Below are positions 43,870-52,387 of a stretch of 64,000 bases of DNA, one piece after another. Source of the stretch: CAZKDV01 sp964551645 (GTDB taxonomy: Bacteria; Bacteroidota; Bacteroidia; Bacteroidales; DTU049); NCBI GenBank assembly GCA_964551645.1, contig CAZKDV010000001.1:1-64000 (forward strand), read 5' to 3'. Both the position numbers and the translations under genes were made by a program. Each line of letters begins with the position of its first letter. Position 1 is the first letter of the stretch. The notes under the pieces were generated by a model. It made no database searches and was not told the DNA's origin. It saw only the letters and a program-made list of their open reading frames with translations.

Positions 43870-44967
43870 ATGCTTTTGATATTGTTTTTAATCAGCACTT
43901 TATTTTTAATTACATACTATTTTTATTTTTGGTTTAGAGTTCACATACACCACAAAAAAAGAATCCCTTTAAATAAACTTAATCCTGTTTCTGTCGTGAT
44001 ATGTGCAAAAAATGAAGAACTTAATATTATCAACAACATACCGCTAATATTGCAGCAAGATTATCCTATGTTTAATATTGTGGTTGTTGATGACGACTCA
44101 AGTGATGAAACTTACTATCACTTAAAACAGATGCAATTGCAAAATCCTATTTTGAGTGCCATTCATTTAAACAAAAATGTTAATTTTTTCAAAGGAAAAA
44201 AATTTCCTCTATCTATCGGAATTAGGTCGGCAAAACATACACACCTTATTTTAACTGATGCAGATTGCAAACCAAGTTCAAATAGATGGCTTGTACGAAT
44301 GTCTGAATGTTTTTCTGATAACAAAAATATTGTTCTCGGTTATGGAAAATATGAAATGCACAACACATTTCTAAACTCCTTAATTAGATTTGAAACTATG
44401 CACACAGCAATACAATATTTTTCTTACGCTTTAGCCGGAATACCATATATGGGAGTTGGCAGAAATTTAGCGTATAAAAAAGAACTGTTTTATCTAAATA
44501 ATGGTTTTTCCAAACACTATAATATACCGTCAGGAGATGATGATTTGTTTATAAACAGTGTTGCTAATGCACAAAATACTACAATTTGTCTTCATCATGA
44601 AGCACATACAATTTCATCGCCTCCAAAAACATGGTCAACATGGTTTAAACAAAAACTAAGGCATGTTTCAACGGGAAAATATTACAAAATAAAACATAAA
44701 CTGCTTTTAAGCTCCTATCACTTTTTCAACATATCATTTTGGGGAACATTTATTGCTCTTTGCGTATTATCAAATAATTTATATTTAATTTTGTCGTTAT
44801 TTCTAATAAAGAGTGTGCTATATATGTATTTGATGTATAAAAACACAAAGATTTTTAATGAAAAAAAGTTATTCGGCTTATCTGTTTTTTATGAACCTCT
44901 TTTGACAATGATTATAGGGACAATATATATATTCAAATTGTTTTTAAAGACTACAAAATGGAAGTAA
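43870..44967 (+). CDS. Family 2 glycosyltransferase, membrane-bound
   Basis: A 365-residue protein. An N-terminal helix (LLILFLISTLFLITYYFYFW) precedes a GT-A domain: VSVVICAKNEELNIINNIPL, metal/nucleotide motifs VVVDDDSSDET and LTDADCKP, the acceptor motif GDDDLFINS and the QxxRW-like stretch WFKQKLRHVSTGKYY. Two or three helices follow at the C terminus. It probably makes an envelope polysaccharide or glycolipid; the sugar cannot be told. Its last codons overlap the start of the ECF sigma gene (ATG inside 'aaATGgaagtaa'), so translation of the two is coupled. Confidence 0.88.
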   Translation: MLLILFLISTLFLITYYFYFWFRVHIHHKKRIPLNKLNPVSVVICAKNEELNIINNIPLILQQDYPMFNIVVVDDDSSDETYYHLKQMQLQNPILSAIHLNKNVNFFKGKKFPLSIGIRSAKHTHLILTDADCKPSSNRWLVRMSECFSDNKNIVLGYGKYEMHNTFLNSLIRFETMHTAIQYFSYALAGIPYMGVGRNLAYKKELFYLNNGFSKHYNIPSGDDDLFINSVANAQNTTICLHHEAHTISSPPKTWSTWFKQKLRHVSTGKYYKIKHKLLLSSYHFFNISFWGTFIALCVLSNNLYLILSLFLIKSVLYMYLMYKNTKIFNEKKLFGLSVFYEPLLTMIIGTIYIFKLFLKTTKWK

Positions 44968-45569
44968 CGCAACATTTGACAGAAAAAGCACAATATGACT
45001 ATGTGCTAATTCAGAGGGCTTTGCAAAACAGAGACCAAAAAGCTTATACTGAGCTTATGTCGCGCTATCGAGATTCATTATATTTTATGATGATGAAAAT
45101 GACCAATGACCCAATAGATGCCGAAGATATGACCATTGAAGCATTTGGGAAAGCATTTAGAAACTTACAAAATTATACGACAGATTTTGCTTTTAGCACT
45201 TGGCTTTTTAAAATTGCATCAAATAATTGTGTTGATTTTATTAGAAAACGCAAAAAGCAATCTTTCCAACTTGTTGAAGATTATAGCTCGTACGATAATT
45301 ATACCGAACAAAAATCATTTTTAAATAATTCACAACAAAACCCTGAAGAACTATACATCACAAAGCAAAAGCATAAATATATTAGAGAAATTGTTGAAAA
45401 ACTTAAACCTCATTACAAAAGCCTTATAGAATTAAGATATTTTCAAGAGCTTTCTTACGAAGAAATTGCTGTAAAACTTAATTTACCTATGGGAACAGTA
45501 AAAGCACAACTTTTTCGTGCAAGAGATTTTCTATATCAAATTATGAAAGACAATACCCATCATATTTAA
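44958..45569 (+). CDS. ECF-type RNA polymerase sigma factor (second)
   Basis: A 203-residue sigma-70 family protein. Region 2: RYRDSLYFMMMKMTNDPIDA, EDMTIEAFGKAFRNL and FSTWLFKIASNNCVDFIRKR. Region 4: YKSLIELRYFQELSYEEIAV, KLNLPMGTVKAQLFRARDF. It overlaps the upstream glycosyltransferase gene by 10 bases, and a metallo-hydrolase gene follows 22 bases downstream. No anti-sigma factor is adjacent. The linkage to a glycosyltransferase suggests envelope-related regulation, but this is inference. It is only distantly similar to the sigma factor at 36710-37297. Confidence 0.92.
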   Translation: MEVTQHLTEKAQYDYVLIQRALQNRDQKAYTELMSRYRDSLYFMMMKMTNDPIDAEDMTIEAFGKAFRNLQNYTTDFAFSTWLFKIASNNCVDFIRKRKKQSFQLVEDYSSYDNYTEQKSFLNNSQQNPEELYITKQKHKYIREIVEKLKPHYKSLIELRYFQELSYEEIAVKLNLPMGTVKAQLFRARDFLYQIMKDNTHHI

Positions 45570-45591
45570 CATATACTGTAATAATTAAGCA

Positions 45592-46224
45592 ATGATTAAA
45601 ACTTTTATTTTAAATCCGTTTCAAGTAAACACCTATATTGTTTCAGATAAGAATAAAAACTCTATCATTATTGATCCTGCATGTTATGGCAAAGAAGAAG
45701 AAAAATTAATTTCAGATTATATTGATACAAATTCCTTATCAATAAAGCACATTGTTTTAACTCATGCACACATTGACCACATACTCGGAGCTAATTTTAT
45801 TCAAAACAGATATAAACCTGAACTTATTGCTCACAAGGAATCTGAGCTTTTTATCAATCAAGCAAGTGATTATGGAATGAATTTCGGATTTACCAATGTT
45901 GTGCCTCCAAGTATAACAAAATATATCAATGACGGAGATATTATACAATGTGGAGAAATGTCTTTTCAGGTATTATATACGCCCGGACACGCCAATGGAA
46001 GTATTTGCTTATATAGCAACAAATCTCAAATAGTATTTACAGGAGATGTTTTATTCAACGGAAGTATTGGCAGAACCGATTTGCCAACAGGCAATTACAA
46101 TATGCTTATTGATAATATTCAAACTAAAATATTTACACTCCCCGATAATACTACTGTCTATTCTGGACATGGACCTTCTACTTCAATTTTGCAAGAAAAA
46201 ACACACAATCCTTTTTTCAACTAA
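45592..46224 (+). CDS. Metallo-beta-lactamase-fold hydrolase (glyoxalase II-like)
   Basis: A 210-residue cytosolic enzyme with all metal ligands of the family: THAHIDHILG (HxHxDH), TPGHANGSICLY (His), FTGDVLFNGSIGRTDL (bridging Asp) and YSGHGPSTS (His). This single-domain, short form resembles YcbL/GloB-like hydroxyacylglutathione hydrolases, but the physiological thioester is unknown and glutathione may be absent in the host. It follows the sigma factor gene by 22 bases in the same direction and converges with miaB 26 bases further on. Confidence 0.9.
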   Translation: MIKTFILNPFQVNTYIVSDKNKNSIIIDPACYGKEEEKLISDYIDTNSLSIKHIVLTHAHIDHILGANFIQNRYKPELIAHKESELFINQASDYGMNFGFTNVVPPSITKYINDGDIIQCGEMSFQVLYTPGHANGSICLYSNKSQIVFTGDVLFNGSIGRTDLPTGNYNMLIDNIQTKIFTLPDNTTVYSGHGPSTSILQEKTHNPFFN

Positions 46225-46250
46225 TCAATTTTTTTTACAACCCACATTTA

Positions 46251-47579
46251 TTATTTTACAATACTGCCTTGCAAAGTGGCACTACTACATTTTTCAATTT
46301 TAACTAAAACCTTATCTCCAATATTTGAAACACCTTGAACAGAAGGAAACACTACAACTTTATTATGCGAAGTACGCCCCATCATTTTTGAAATATCGCG
46401 TTTTGACTGTGATTCTATTAAAACTTCATAAATTTTATTTATATCATTTTTATTATGTTGCAGAGATAACGATTGTTGGAGTGAAATAATTTCTTCAAGT
46501 CGCGATGATTTTACTTCTTCAGGAACATCATCAACAAATCGCTTTGCCGCAGTTGTACCGCTCCTTTCGCTATACTTAAACATAAAAGCATAAAAATAAC
46601 CAACTTCTTGCATAATTTCAAGTGTTTGATTATGATCCTCGTCTGTTTCTCCACAAAAGCCAACAATAATATCAGTTGAAATACTACATTCAGGAATAAT
46701 GGTTTTAATTGCTTCTATCCTACTCATATACCATTCTCGTGTATATTTTCTATTCATTTTCTGCAAAACATTATTACTTCCTGATTGCAGTGGTAAATGT
46801 ATTGATTTACAAATATTTTCATGATTTGCAATTACATGGAGCAAATCATCAGAAATGTCTTTTGGATGGCTAGTTGCAAATCGAAATCGCGTTATTGGAT
46901 ATTTTGAAGCAAGCATATCAAGAAGGTCAAAAAACAAAATTGTTTTGCCATCAGCAACATATTTATACGAATTAACATTTTGACCAAGTAAAGTTATTTC
47001 TTTTATATTTCCATCAATTTGCATATCCACTTCTTGTATTATTGATTCAGCCGACCTACTTCTCTCTTTTCCTCTGGTATAAGGCACTACACAATACGAA
47101 CAAAAATTTTCACAACCTCGCATAATTGGGACAAAAGACGAAATTCCTTGTGTTATTAATTTTTGAGGAAAAATATCATCATAAGTTTCAGAATTAGATA
47201 GTAAAATATCTGTTATATTCTGAAATTCTGATTTTTCAATAATATTTACAATATTTCTATACGAATCAGGACCGACAAGAAATTGAATTTGCTTTCCATC
47301 TTTATATAAAGACTCTCCAAGCCTCTCCGCCATACACCCAATAATTCCTATTCTCAATGAAGGCTGCTTTTTTCGTAAATGTTGCAACTCTTTAACTCGT
47401 TTTATAATTCTCTGCTCAGCATTATCCCTAATTGAACAGGTGTTAAGCATAATTATATTCGCCTCGGCAACATTTTGAATAATGGAATAATTATTTTGTT
47501 GCAAAATACTTGCAACAATTTCACTATCTGCAATATTCATTTGGCAACCATAAGTTTCAATATATACTTTGTTTGACAT
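46251..47579 (-). CDS. miaB: tRNA-2-methylthio-N6-dimethylallyladenosine synthase
   Basis: A 442-residue radical SAM methylthiotransferase that adds the 2-methylthio group to i6A37 of tRNAs. The N-terminal UPF0004 domain has three cluster Cys (YGCQMN, LNTCSIRDNAEQR, GCMAERLG), then the radical-SAM CENFCSYCVVPYTRGKERS (CxxxCxxC), LLGQNVNSY and a C-terminal TRAM domain. The start at 47579 (MSNKVYIETYG) is chosen because the longer frame would begin upstream of a TATTTTTG box at 47595-47602. It is transcribed divergently from topA. Confidence 0.96.
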   Translation of the reverse strand: MSNKVYIETYGCQMNIADSEIVASILQQNNYSIIQNVAEANIIMLNTCSIRDNAEQRIIKRVKELQHLRKKQPSLRIGIIGCMAERLGESLYKDGKQIQFLVGPDSYRNIVNIIEKSEFQNITDILLSNSETYDDIFPQKLITQGISSFVPIMRGCENFCSYCVVPYTRGKERSRSAESIIQEVDMQIDGNIKEITLLGQNVNSYKYVADGKTILFFDLLDMLASKYPITRFRFATSHPKDISDDLLHVIANHENICKSIHLPLQSGSNNVLQKMNRKYTREWYMSRIEAIKTIIPECSISTDIIVGFCGETDEDHNQTLEIMQEVGYFYAFMFKYSERSGTTAAKRFVDDVPEEVKSSRLEEIISLQQSLSLQHNKNDINKIYEVLIESQSKRDISKMMGRTSHNKVVVFPSVQGVSNIGDKVLVKIEKCSSATLQGSIVK

Positions 47580-47594
47580 ATTTAAAATTTGTTG

Positions 47595-47602
47595 CAAAAA
47601 TA
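47595..47602 (-). promoter_or_regulatory. Predicted -7 box (TATTTTTG) for miaB
   Basis: Minus-strand TATTTTTGC, 15 bases before the chosen start at 47579; it decides against a start at 47612. Confidence 0.55.
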
Positions 47603-47676
47603 CGAATATCAAGCTAAAACAAATGTAAAACGAAGATGATAAAAAAGAAAAATTGCTTGTTTAATTTGAAATACCT

Positions 47677-47684
47677 TAATTTTG
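47677..47684 (+). promoter_or_regulatory. Predicted -7 box (TAATTTTG) for topA
   Basis: TAATTTTGC 26 bases before the ATG at 47711, with TTG triplets at 47653 and 47657 near a plausible -33 position. It excludes the in-frame start at 47636. Confidence 0.6.
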
Positions 47685-47710
47685 CCAAAATTTTAAAATT
47701 GAAAATTACG

Positions 47711-50035
47711 ATGGCAAAAAATTTAGTAATTGTAGAGTCCCCAGCCAAAGCTAGAACAATTGAAAAAATATTAGGAAAGGATTATAGTGTTAAATCTTGT
47801 AATGGACATGTTAGAGACTTATCAAAAAAAGACTTGAGTATAGATATTGATAATAGTTTCCAACCAAAATATACAATTATTGACGAAAAAAAAACTCTCG
47901 TTAAAGAACTTTCTCAAATCGCAAAAAAGTCTGAAAAAGTATTGTTAGCAACAGATGAAGACCGCGAAGGAGAAGCAATATCATGGCATCTTGTTGAAGC
48001 ATTAGAATTAGACGAAGACAAAACAGAACGCATCACATTTCATGAAATAACTAAGAAAGCAATCTTAAACTCCTTAAACCAGTCAAGAAAAATCAATTAT
48101 GAATTAGTTAATGCACAGCAAGCCAGAAGAGTTTTGGATAGGTTGGTTGGATATGAGTTATCTCCATTGCTTTGGAGAAAAGTTAAACCTGCCCTTTCTG
48201 CTGGTAGAGTTCAATCTGTTGCAACTCGATTAATTGTTGATAGAGAAGAAGAAATTAATGCTCACACTGCAAAATCAAATTTTAATATAGTTGGGCTATT
48301 CACTACAAAATCAGATAATAATTCAATTATAAAAGCCCAACTTTCACATCGTTATGATAAAAAAGAAGAAGCTGCAAAATTCTTAGAATCTTGTAAAAAC
48401 ACTAAGTTTCAAGTGTTAGACATTGAAACAAAACCTTTTACTAAATCTTCTTCTGCACCATTTACTACCTCATCATTACAACAAGAAGCAAGCAGAAAAC
48501 TTGGATTTTCTGTATCCAAAACCATGATTGTTGCACAACAATTGTATGAAACAGGAAAAATAACTTACATGAGAACTGACTCTGTTAATCTTTCTGATAT
48601 AGCAATAGCTCAAAGTAAAGATATTATTTCAAAATTATATGGAGAAAACTACTCAAATCCGAGACAATTTCAAAATAAAATAAAAGGAGCTCAAGAAGCA
48701 CACGAAGCAATTAGACCAACTGAAATATCAGTAGAGGATATACCTGGAACAAAAGACCAAAAAAGATTATATGAGTTAATTTGGAAACGCACCATAGCCT
48801 CTCAAATGAGTAATGCAATTTTTGACAGAACAACTATTCAGATTAATTCTCCAGAACCTAAATACTTCTTTGTTGCAAAGGGAGAAGTCTTAAAATTTGA
48901 TGGATTTTTGAAAATATATTCTGAAAACACCGATGATGAAACCACAGAAGAAGATACAAGTTTATTGCCATTAGTGCAAGTAAACGAAGCATTAGACTAT
49001 AAAGAAATAAATGCAACACAAAAATTCTCTACTCATTCTCCAAGATATACCGAAGCTGCTTTAGTTCGCAAATTGGAAGAACTCGGTATTGGTCGTCCAT
49101 CTACTTATGCTCCCACAATTTCAACTATTATGAGAAGAGAGTATGTAGTGAAAGACTCTCGCGATGGACAAGCAAGAAACTATGAAATTGTAAGGCTTGT
49201 AAAAAAGGAGATAACTGAAGAAACAAAACAAGAAATAGTTGGGAGTGAAAAAAATAAATTATTTCCTACAGATATCGGGATTTTAGTTACGCAATTCTTA
49301 AAAGAATCTTTTCCCGATATTTTAGATTATTCATTTACAGCAAAAGTAGAAAAGCAATTTGATGAAATTGCTATGGGCAAAGTTGTATGGAATGATATGA
49401 TTAATTCATTTTATAAAACATTTCATCCACAAATTGAAAAAATCAGTACAGAATCAAAGAAATTTGTTGGAGAACGACTACTTGGAGTTGATCCTAAAAC
49501 AAAACAAAATGTATATGCTAAGATTGGTAGATATGGACCAATAATTCAAATTGGAGAAACCGGAAGCGACACAAAACCTTTATTTGCTAGCCTACTAAAA
49601 ACCCAATCAATTCATTCAATTGTTTTAGAAGAAGCTCTGCAACTATTCTCTTTTCCGTTAAACATTGGAAAACACAATAATGAAGATGTATATGTTAATG
49701 ATGGACCTTATGGGCCATATATCAAACATGCAAAAGCAAACTATAAAATACCCCAAAACATCAACCCACTCGAATTATCTCTTGAACAAGCCATAAAAAT
49801 CATAAGCAATAAAAATGATAATGTAGCAAGCAATATCCTTAAAACTTTCGATGAAGATAATGACTTGTCCTTAAGAAAAGGAAGATGGGGAACATATATT
49901 AAGTTTAAAAACAAAAACTACAAAATTCCAAAAGGAACTGAAATTGACAGTATAACATACAAGATTTGTATGGAAATAATTGAAGAAAGCGATAAAAATA
50001 CAACACCAAGTAAACGAAATTTTAAAAAGAAATAA
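47711..50035 (+). CDS. topA: DNA topoisomerase I
   Basis: A 774-residue type IA topoisomerase that relaxes negative supercoils. The TOPRIM domain starts MAKNLVIVESPAKARTIEKI and has the acidic metal site ATDEDREGEAISWH. The active-site Tyr lies in ITYMRTDSVNLS. The toprim-linked 'hinge' LSAGRVQSVATRLIVDREEE is clear, and the C-terminal region carries Topo_C-type repeats (YGPIIQIGE, DGPYGPYIKHA, GRWGTYIKF) rather than zinc fingers, as usual in Bacteroidetes. Start at 47711, downstream of the promoter box. The arginase-like gene starts 4 bases after the stop. Confidence 0.95.
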   Translation: MAKNLVIVESPAKARTIEKILGKDYSVKSCNGHVRDLSKKDLSIDIDNSFQPKYTIIDEKKTLVKELSQIAKKSEKVLLATDEDREGEAISWHLVEALELDEDKTERITFHEITKKAILNSLNQSRKINYELVNAQQARRVLDRLVGYELSPLLWRKVKPALSAGRVQSVATRLIVDREEEINAHTAKSNFNIVGLFTTKSDNNSIIKAQLSHRYDKKEEAAKFLESCKNTKFQVLDIETKPFTKSSSAPFTTSSLQQEASRKLGFSVSKTMIVAQQLYETGKITYMRTDSVNLSDIAIAQSKDIISKLYGENYSNPRQFQNKIKGAQEAHEAIRPTEISVEDIPGTKDQKRLYELIWKRTIASQMSNAIFDRTTIQINSPEPKYFFVAKGEVLKFDGFLKIYSENTDDETTEEDTSLLPLVQVNEALDYKEINATQKFSTHSPRYTEAALVRKLEELGIGRPSTYAPTISTIMRREYVVKDSRDGQARNYEIVRLVKKEITEETKQEIVGSEKNKLFPTDIGILVTQFLKESFPDILDYSFTAKVEKQFDEIAMGKVVWNDMINSFYKTFHPQIEKISTESKKFVGERLLGVDPKTKQNVYAKIGRYGPIIQIGETGSDTKPLFASLLKTQSIHSIVLEEALQLFSFPLNIGKHNNEDVYVNDGPYGPYIKHAKANYKIPQNINPLELSLEQAIKIISNKNDNVASNILKTFDEDNDLSLRKGRWGTYIKFKNKNYKIPKGTEIDSITYKICMEIIEESDKNTTPSKRNFKKK

Positions 50036-50039
50036 ATTT

Positions 50040-51209
50040 ATGATAGATTGGTTTGAAATATTAGAGCCCATAACATTTGACAAACAAACTTTTGATTCTT
50101 TTTCCGAAAATTCTTTAGGAAAAACCACATTATTCAATTTACACAAAAATCAATCTTTTGAAAATATAGGTATTGCAATAATTGGAGTGCCAGAAGAAAG
50201 AAATGCTGTTGGAAATATTGGAGTTTCTTACGCTCCTGAAACAATCAGAAAATATCTGTATAACTTAAAAAATAAAATGCCAGATATTAAAATTGCTGAT
50301 TTGGGAAATATGATTATTGGAAAAACTCCTGAAGATACATACTCTGCTGTTAGCAATATTGTAGCTGACTTAATCCAAAACGAAATATTTCCTATAATTA
50401 TAGGAGGCTCTAATGATATTGCATTTGCTAATTACTTAGCATACGAAAGACTAAAACAAATTATCAATATTGCTTCACTTGATGCTGAAATAGATATTGA
50501 AAAAAACTTCAATTCCATAAATTCAAAAAATTATTTAAATAAAATTATACTACAAAAACCCAATTTTTTATTCAATTATACAAATATCGGATATCAAAGT
50601 TATTTTGTTGAAGAAGATATAATTACATTAATGAGAAAATTATATTTTGATGCGTATCGTCTTGGCAAAATTCGTAATGATTTTGAAACTGCCGAAGTAT
50701 TAGTAAGAAATGCCAATATGCTATGCGTTGATATTAGTTGTGTTAGACAAAGTGATGCTCCTGCTTGTGAATATACTTCTCCAAATGGCTTTTATGGTGA
50801 GGAAATATGTAAAATTTTACAATATGCTGGAATGAATGATAAACTCACATCAGCAGGCTTTTATGAAGTCAATCCTCTGAAAGATATTAATGGACAAACT
50901 GCTCATTTAACTGCACAAATGATTTGGTTTTTGATTGAAGGAATTTCGTTACGCAAAAATGATTTCCCAAAAAGAGATAGCGATGATTATGTTAAATATT
51001 ATGTATTTAACAAACAATTAGATAATGAACTTATTTTTTACAAGAGCAAAAAAACAAGCAGATGGTGGATGGAAGTAGCTTTGACAGCAACAGAAACATC
51101 TGTTTTAAAAAGACATTATTTAGTTGCATGTAGCTACAAAGACTATCAAACTGCGTTAAAAGATGAAATTCCTGATAGATTATGGCTTACATATCAAAAA
51201 ATTATGTAA
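50040..51209 (+). CDS. Arginase/formimidoylglutamase-family protein with degenerate metal site
   Basis: A 389-residue protein with the overall layout of the arginase/agmatinase family: an N-terminal IGVPEERNAVGNIG, IIIGGSNDIAFANY, SLDAEIDI and a later CVDISCVR. Only some of the metal ligands are kept. The GGxH motif reads GGSN (Asn125 for His), DAHxD reads DAEID (Glu150 for His, Asp148 and Asp152 kept), and the second Asp of the DxD motif is Ser233 (Asp231 kept). A binuclear manganese hydrolase is therefore unlikely. A gene of this kind next to T9SS genes is a known Bacteroidetes gene order and it is often labelled formimidoylglutamase; a scaffold or regulatory role is inference. Start at 50040, 4 bases after topA; an upstream in-frame start inside topA is rejected. 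Confidence 0.82.
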   Translation: MIDWFEILEPITFDKQTFDSFSENSLGKTTLFNLHKNQSFENIGIAIIGVPEERNAVGNIGVSYAPETIRKYLYNLKNKMPDIKIADLGNMIIGKTPEDTYSAVSNIVADLIQNEIFPIIIGGSNDIAFANYLAYERLKQIINIASLDAEIDIEKNFNSINSKNYLNKIILQKPNFLFNYTNIGYQSYFVEEDIITLMRKLYFDAYRLGKIRNDFETAEVLVRNANMLCVDISCVRQSDAPACEYTSPNGFYGEEICKILQYAGMNDKLTSAGFYEVNPLKDINGQTAHLTAQMIWFLIEGISLRKNDFPKRDSDDYVKYYVFNKQLDNELIFYKSKKTSRWWMEVALTATETSVLKRHYLVACSYKDYQTALKDEIPDRLWLTYQKIM

Positions 51210-51324
51210 TTTTGTTTTTTTTGATGCAAAATATGTGCAAAAAACAATATAAATTTTGTAGTGTGAAAAAATCTTCGTTACTTTATCTCCCAATTTTTAA
51301 AAAAAACTATAATTATTAAAAATT

Positions 51325-52329
51325 ATGAAAAAACAAGTATATTTTTCTCTTGTTATAACTATTGCTCTAATATCGTTGAGTTTACCATCATTTAGTCAAC
51401 AAGAAGCCCAATTCAGCCACAATATGTTTAACATATTATCATATAATCCCGCATACGCCGGAAGTAACAACCAAATATGTCTAACAACTCTTGGCAGGCA
51501 ACAGTGGATGGGTTTATCAGAAACTAATGAACAAGGAAATTCGGTTAATGTTGCTCCACAAACATTCTTATTTAGTATTGACGGAAATGTAGATTTTTTA
51601 AGAGGCGGACTTGGAGCTGTTGTTTATAAAGACAAATTAGGACACGAAGACAATATAGGCTTAAAACTTGGCTATTCATACAAACATGCAATCGGACCAG
51701 GACACTTGAGCGGTGGCATTATGCTTGGATTTTTAAATAAAGTTATTGATTATTCAGCATTTAATGCAATTAATGAAAATGACCCTTTATTAAATGGAGC
51801 TAAAGAAAGCGATATGATTTTTGACATGTCTTTTGGAGCATTTTATCGAGTTCCCGGAAGTTTTTATGCCGGAATTTCATCTTCTCAACTTTTACAATCT
51901 GAATCTACTTTCCCTGATAATTTAGGTAGTCCAAAACTAAAAAGACACTACTATATCACAGGAGGATACAATTATACATTACCGTCAATGCCTGAATTGG
52001 AATTACAACCATCAATATTGATAAAATCTGAATTTGTAACTGCTCAATTTGACATAAATTGTTTATTATTATGGAATTCGCAAATTTGGGGAGGAGCATC
52101 ATATCGCTCAACTGATGCTGTAGTGCTATTTTTAGGAGGCAAACCATTTTTAAATTCAACAATATCATCAATGGAAGCATTATCTTTTGGTATTGCTTAT
52201 GATATTACTACTTCAGCCTTGGGCGGAGCAGGAAGAAGTTTTGGTAGTGCAGAAATTATGTTAAATTATTGCTTCGAAATTAAAATAGAGAAGCCAATTT
52301 CGAGTTATAAGAATGTAAGGTTTTTGTAA
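51325..52329 (+). CDS. porP: PorP/SprF-type T9SS outer-membrane protein
   Basis: A 334-residue outer-membrane protein with a signal peptide (ITIALISLSLPSFSQQ). The PorP/SprF signature appears right after it: FSHNMFNILSYNPAYAGSNN, TLGRQQWMGL, and later LGLKLGYSYKHAIG and FGIAYDITTSAL. These predict a barrel that ends in YKNVRFL. PorP/SprF proteins join GldK-N to form or feed the type IX machine and bind type B cargo. It lies 58 bases before gldK. A TAAATTTTG sequence (one base longer than the -7 consensus) precedes it by 67 bases. Confidence 0.93.
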   Translation: MKKQVYFSLVITIALISLSLPSFSQQEAQFSHNMFNILSYNPAYAGSNNQICLTTLGRQQWMGLSETNEQGNSVNVAPQTFLFSIDGNVDFLRGGLGAVVYKDKLGHEDNIGLKLGYSYKHAIGPGHLSGGIMLGFLNKVIDYSAFNAINENDPLLNGAKESDMIFDMSFGAFYRVPGSFYAGISSSQLLQSESTFPDNLGSPKLKRHYYITGGYNYTLPSMPELELQPSILIKSEFVTAQFDINCLLLWNSQIWGGASYRSTDAVVLFLGGKPFLNSTISSMEALSFGIAYDITTSALGGAGRSFGSAEIMLNYCFEIKIEKPISSYKNVRFL

Positions 52330-52387
52330 AAGCAATGTAACCTTTCAAAAAAAGTGTCGTAAAAGTTAAATAGTTAAAATTACAACC

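Noticed and set aside
47580..47612. Longer N terminus for miaB
   Set aside because: It would start upstream of the TATTTTTG box at 47595-47602.
47636..47710. Longer N terminus for topA starting at 47636
   Set aside because: The promoter box at 47677-47684 lies downstream of it, and the family starts with MAKNLVIVESP.
49980..50039. Longer N terminus for the arginase-like protein starting inside topA
   Set aside because: The first 20 residues are the topA tail read in another frame; ATG at 50040 gives the usual start.
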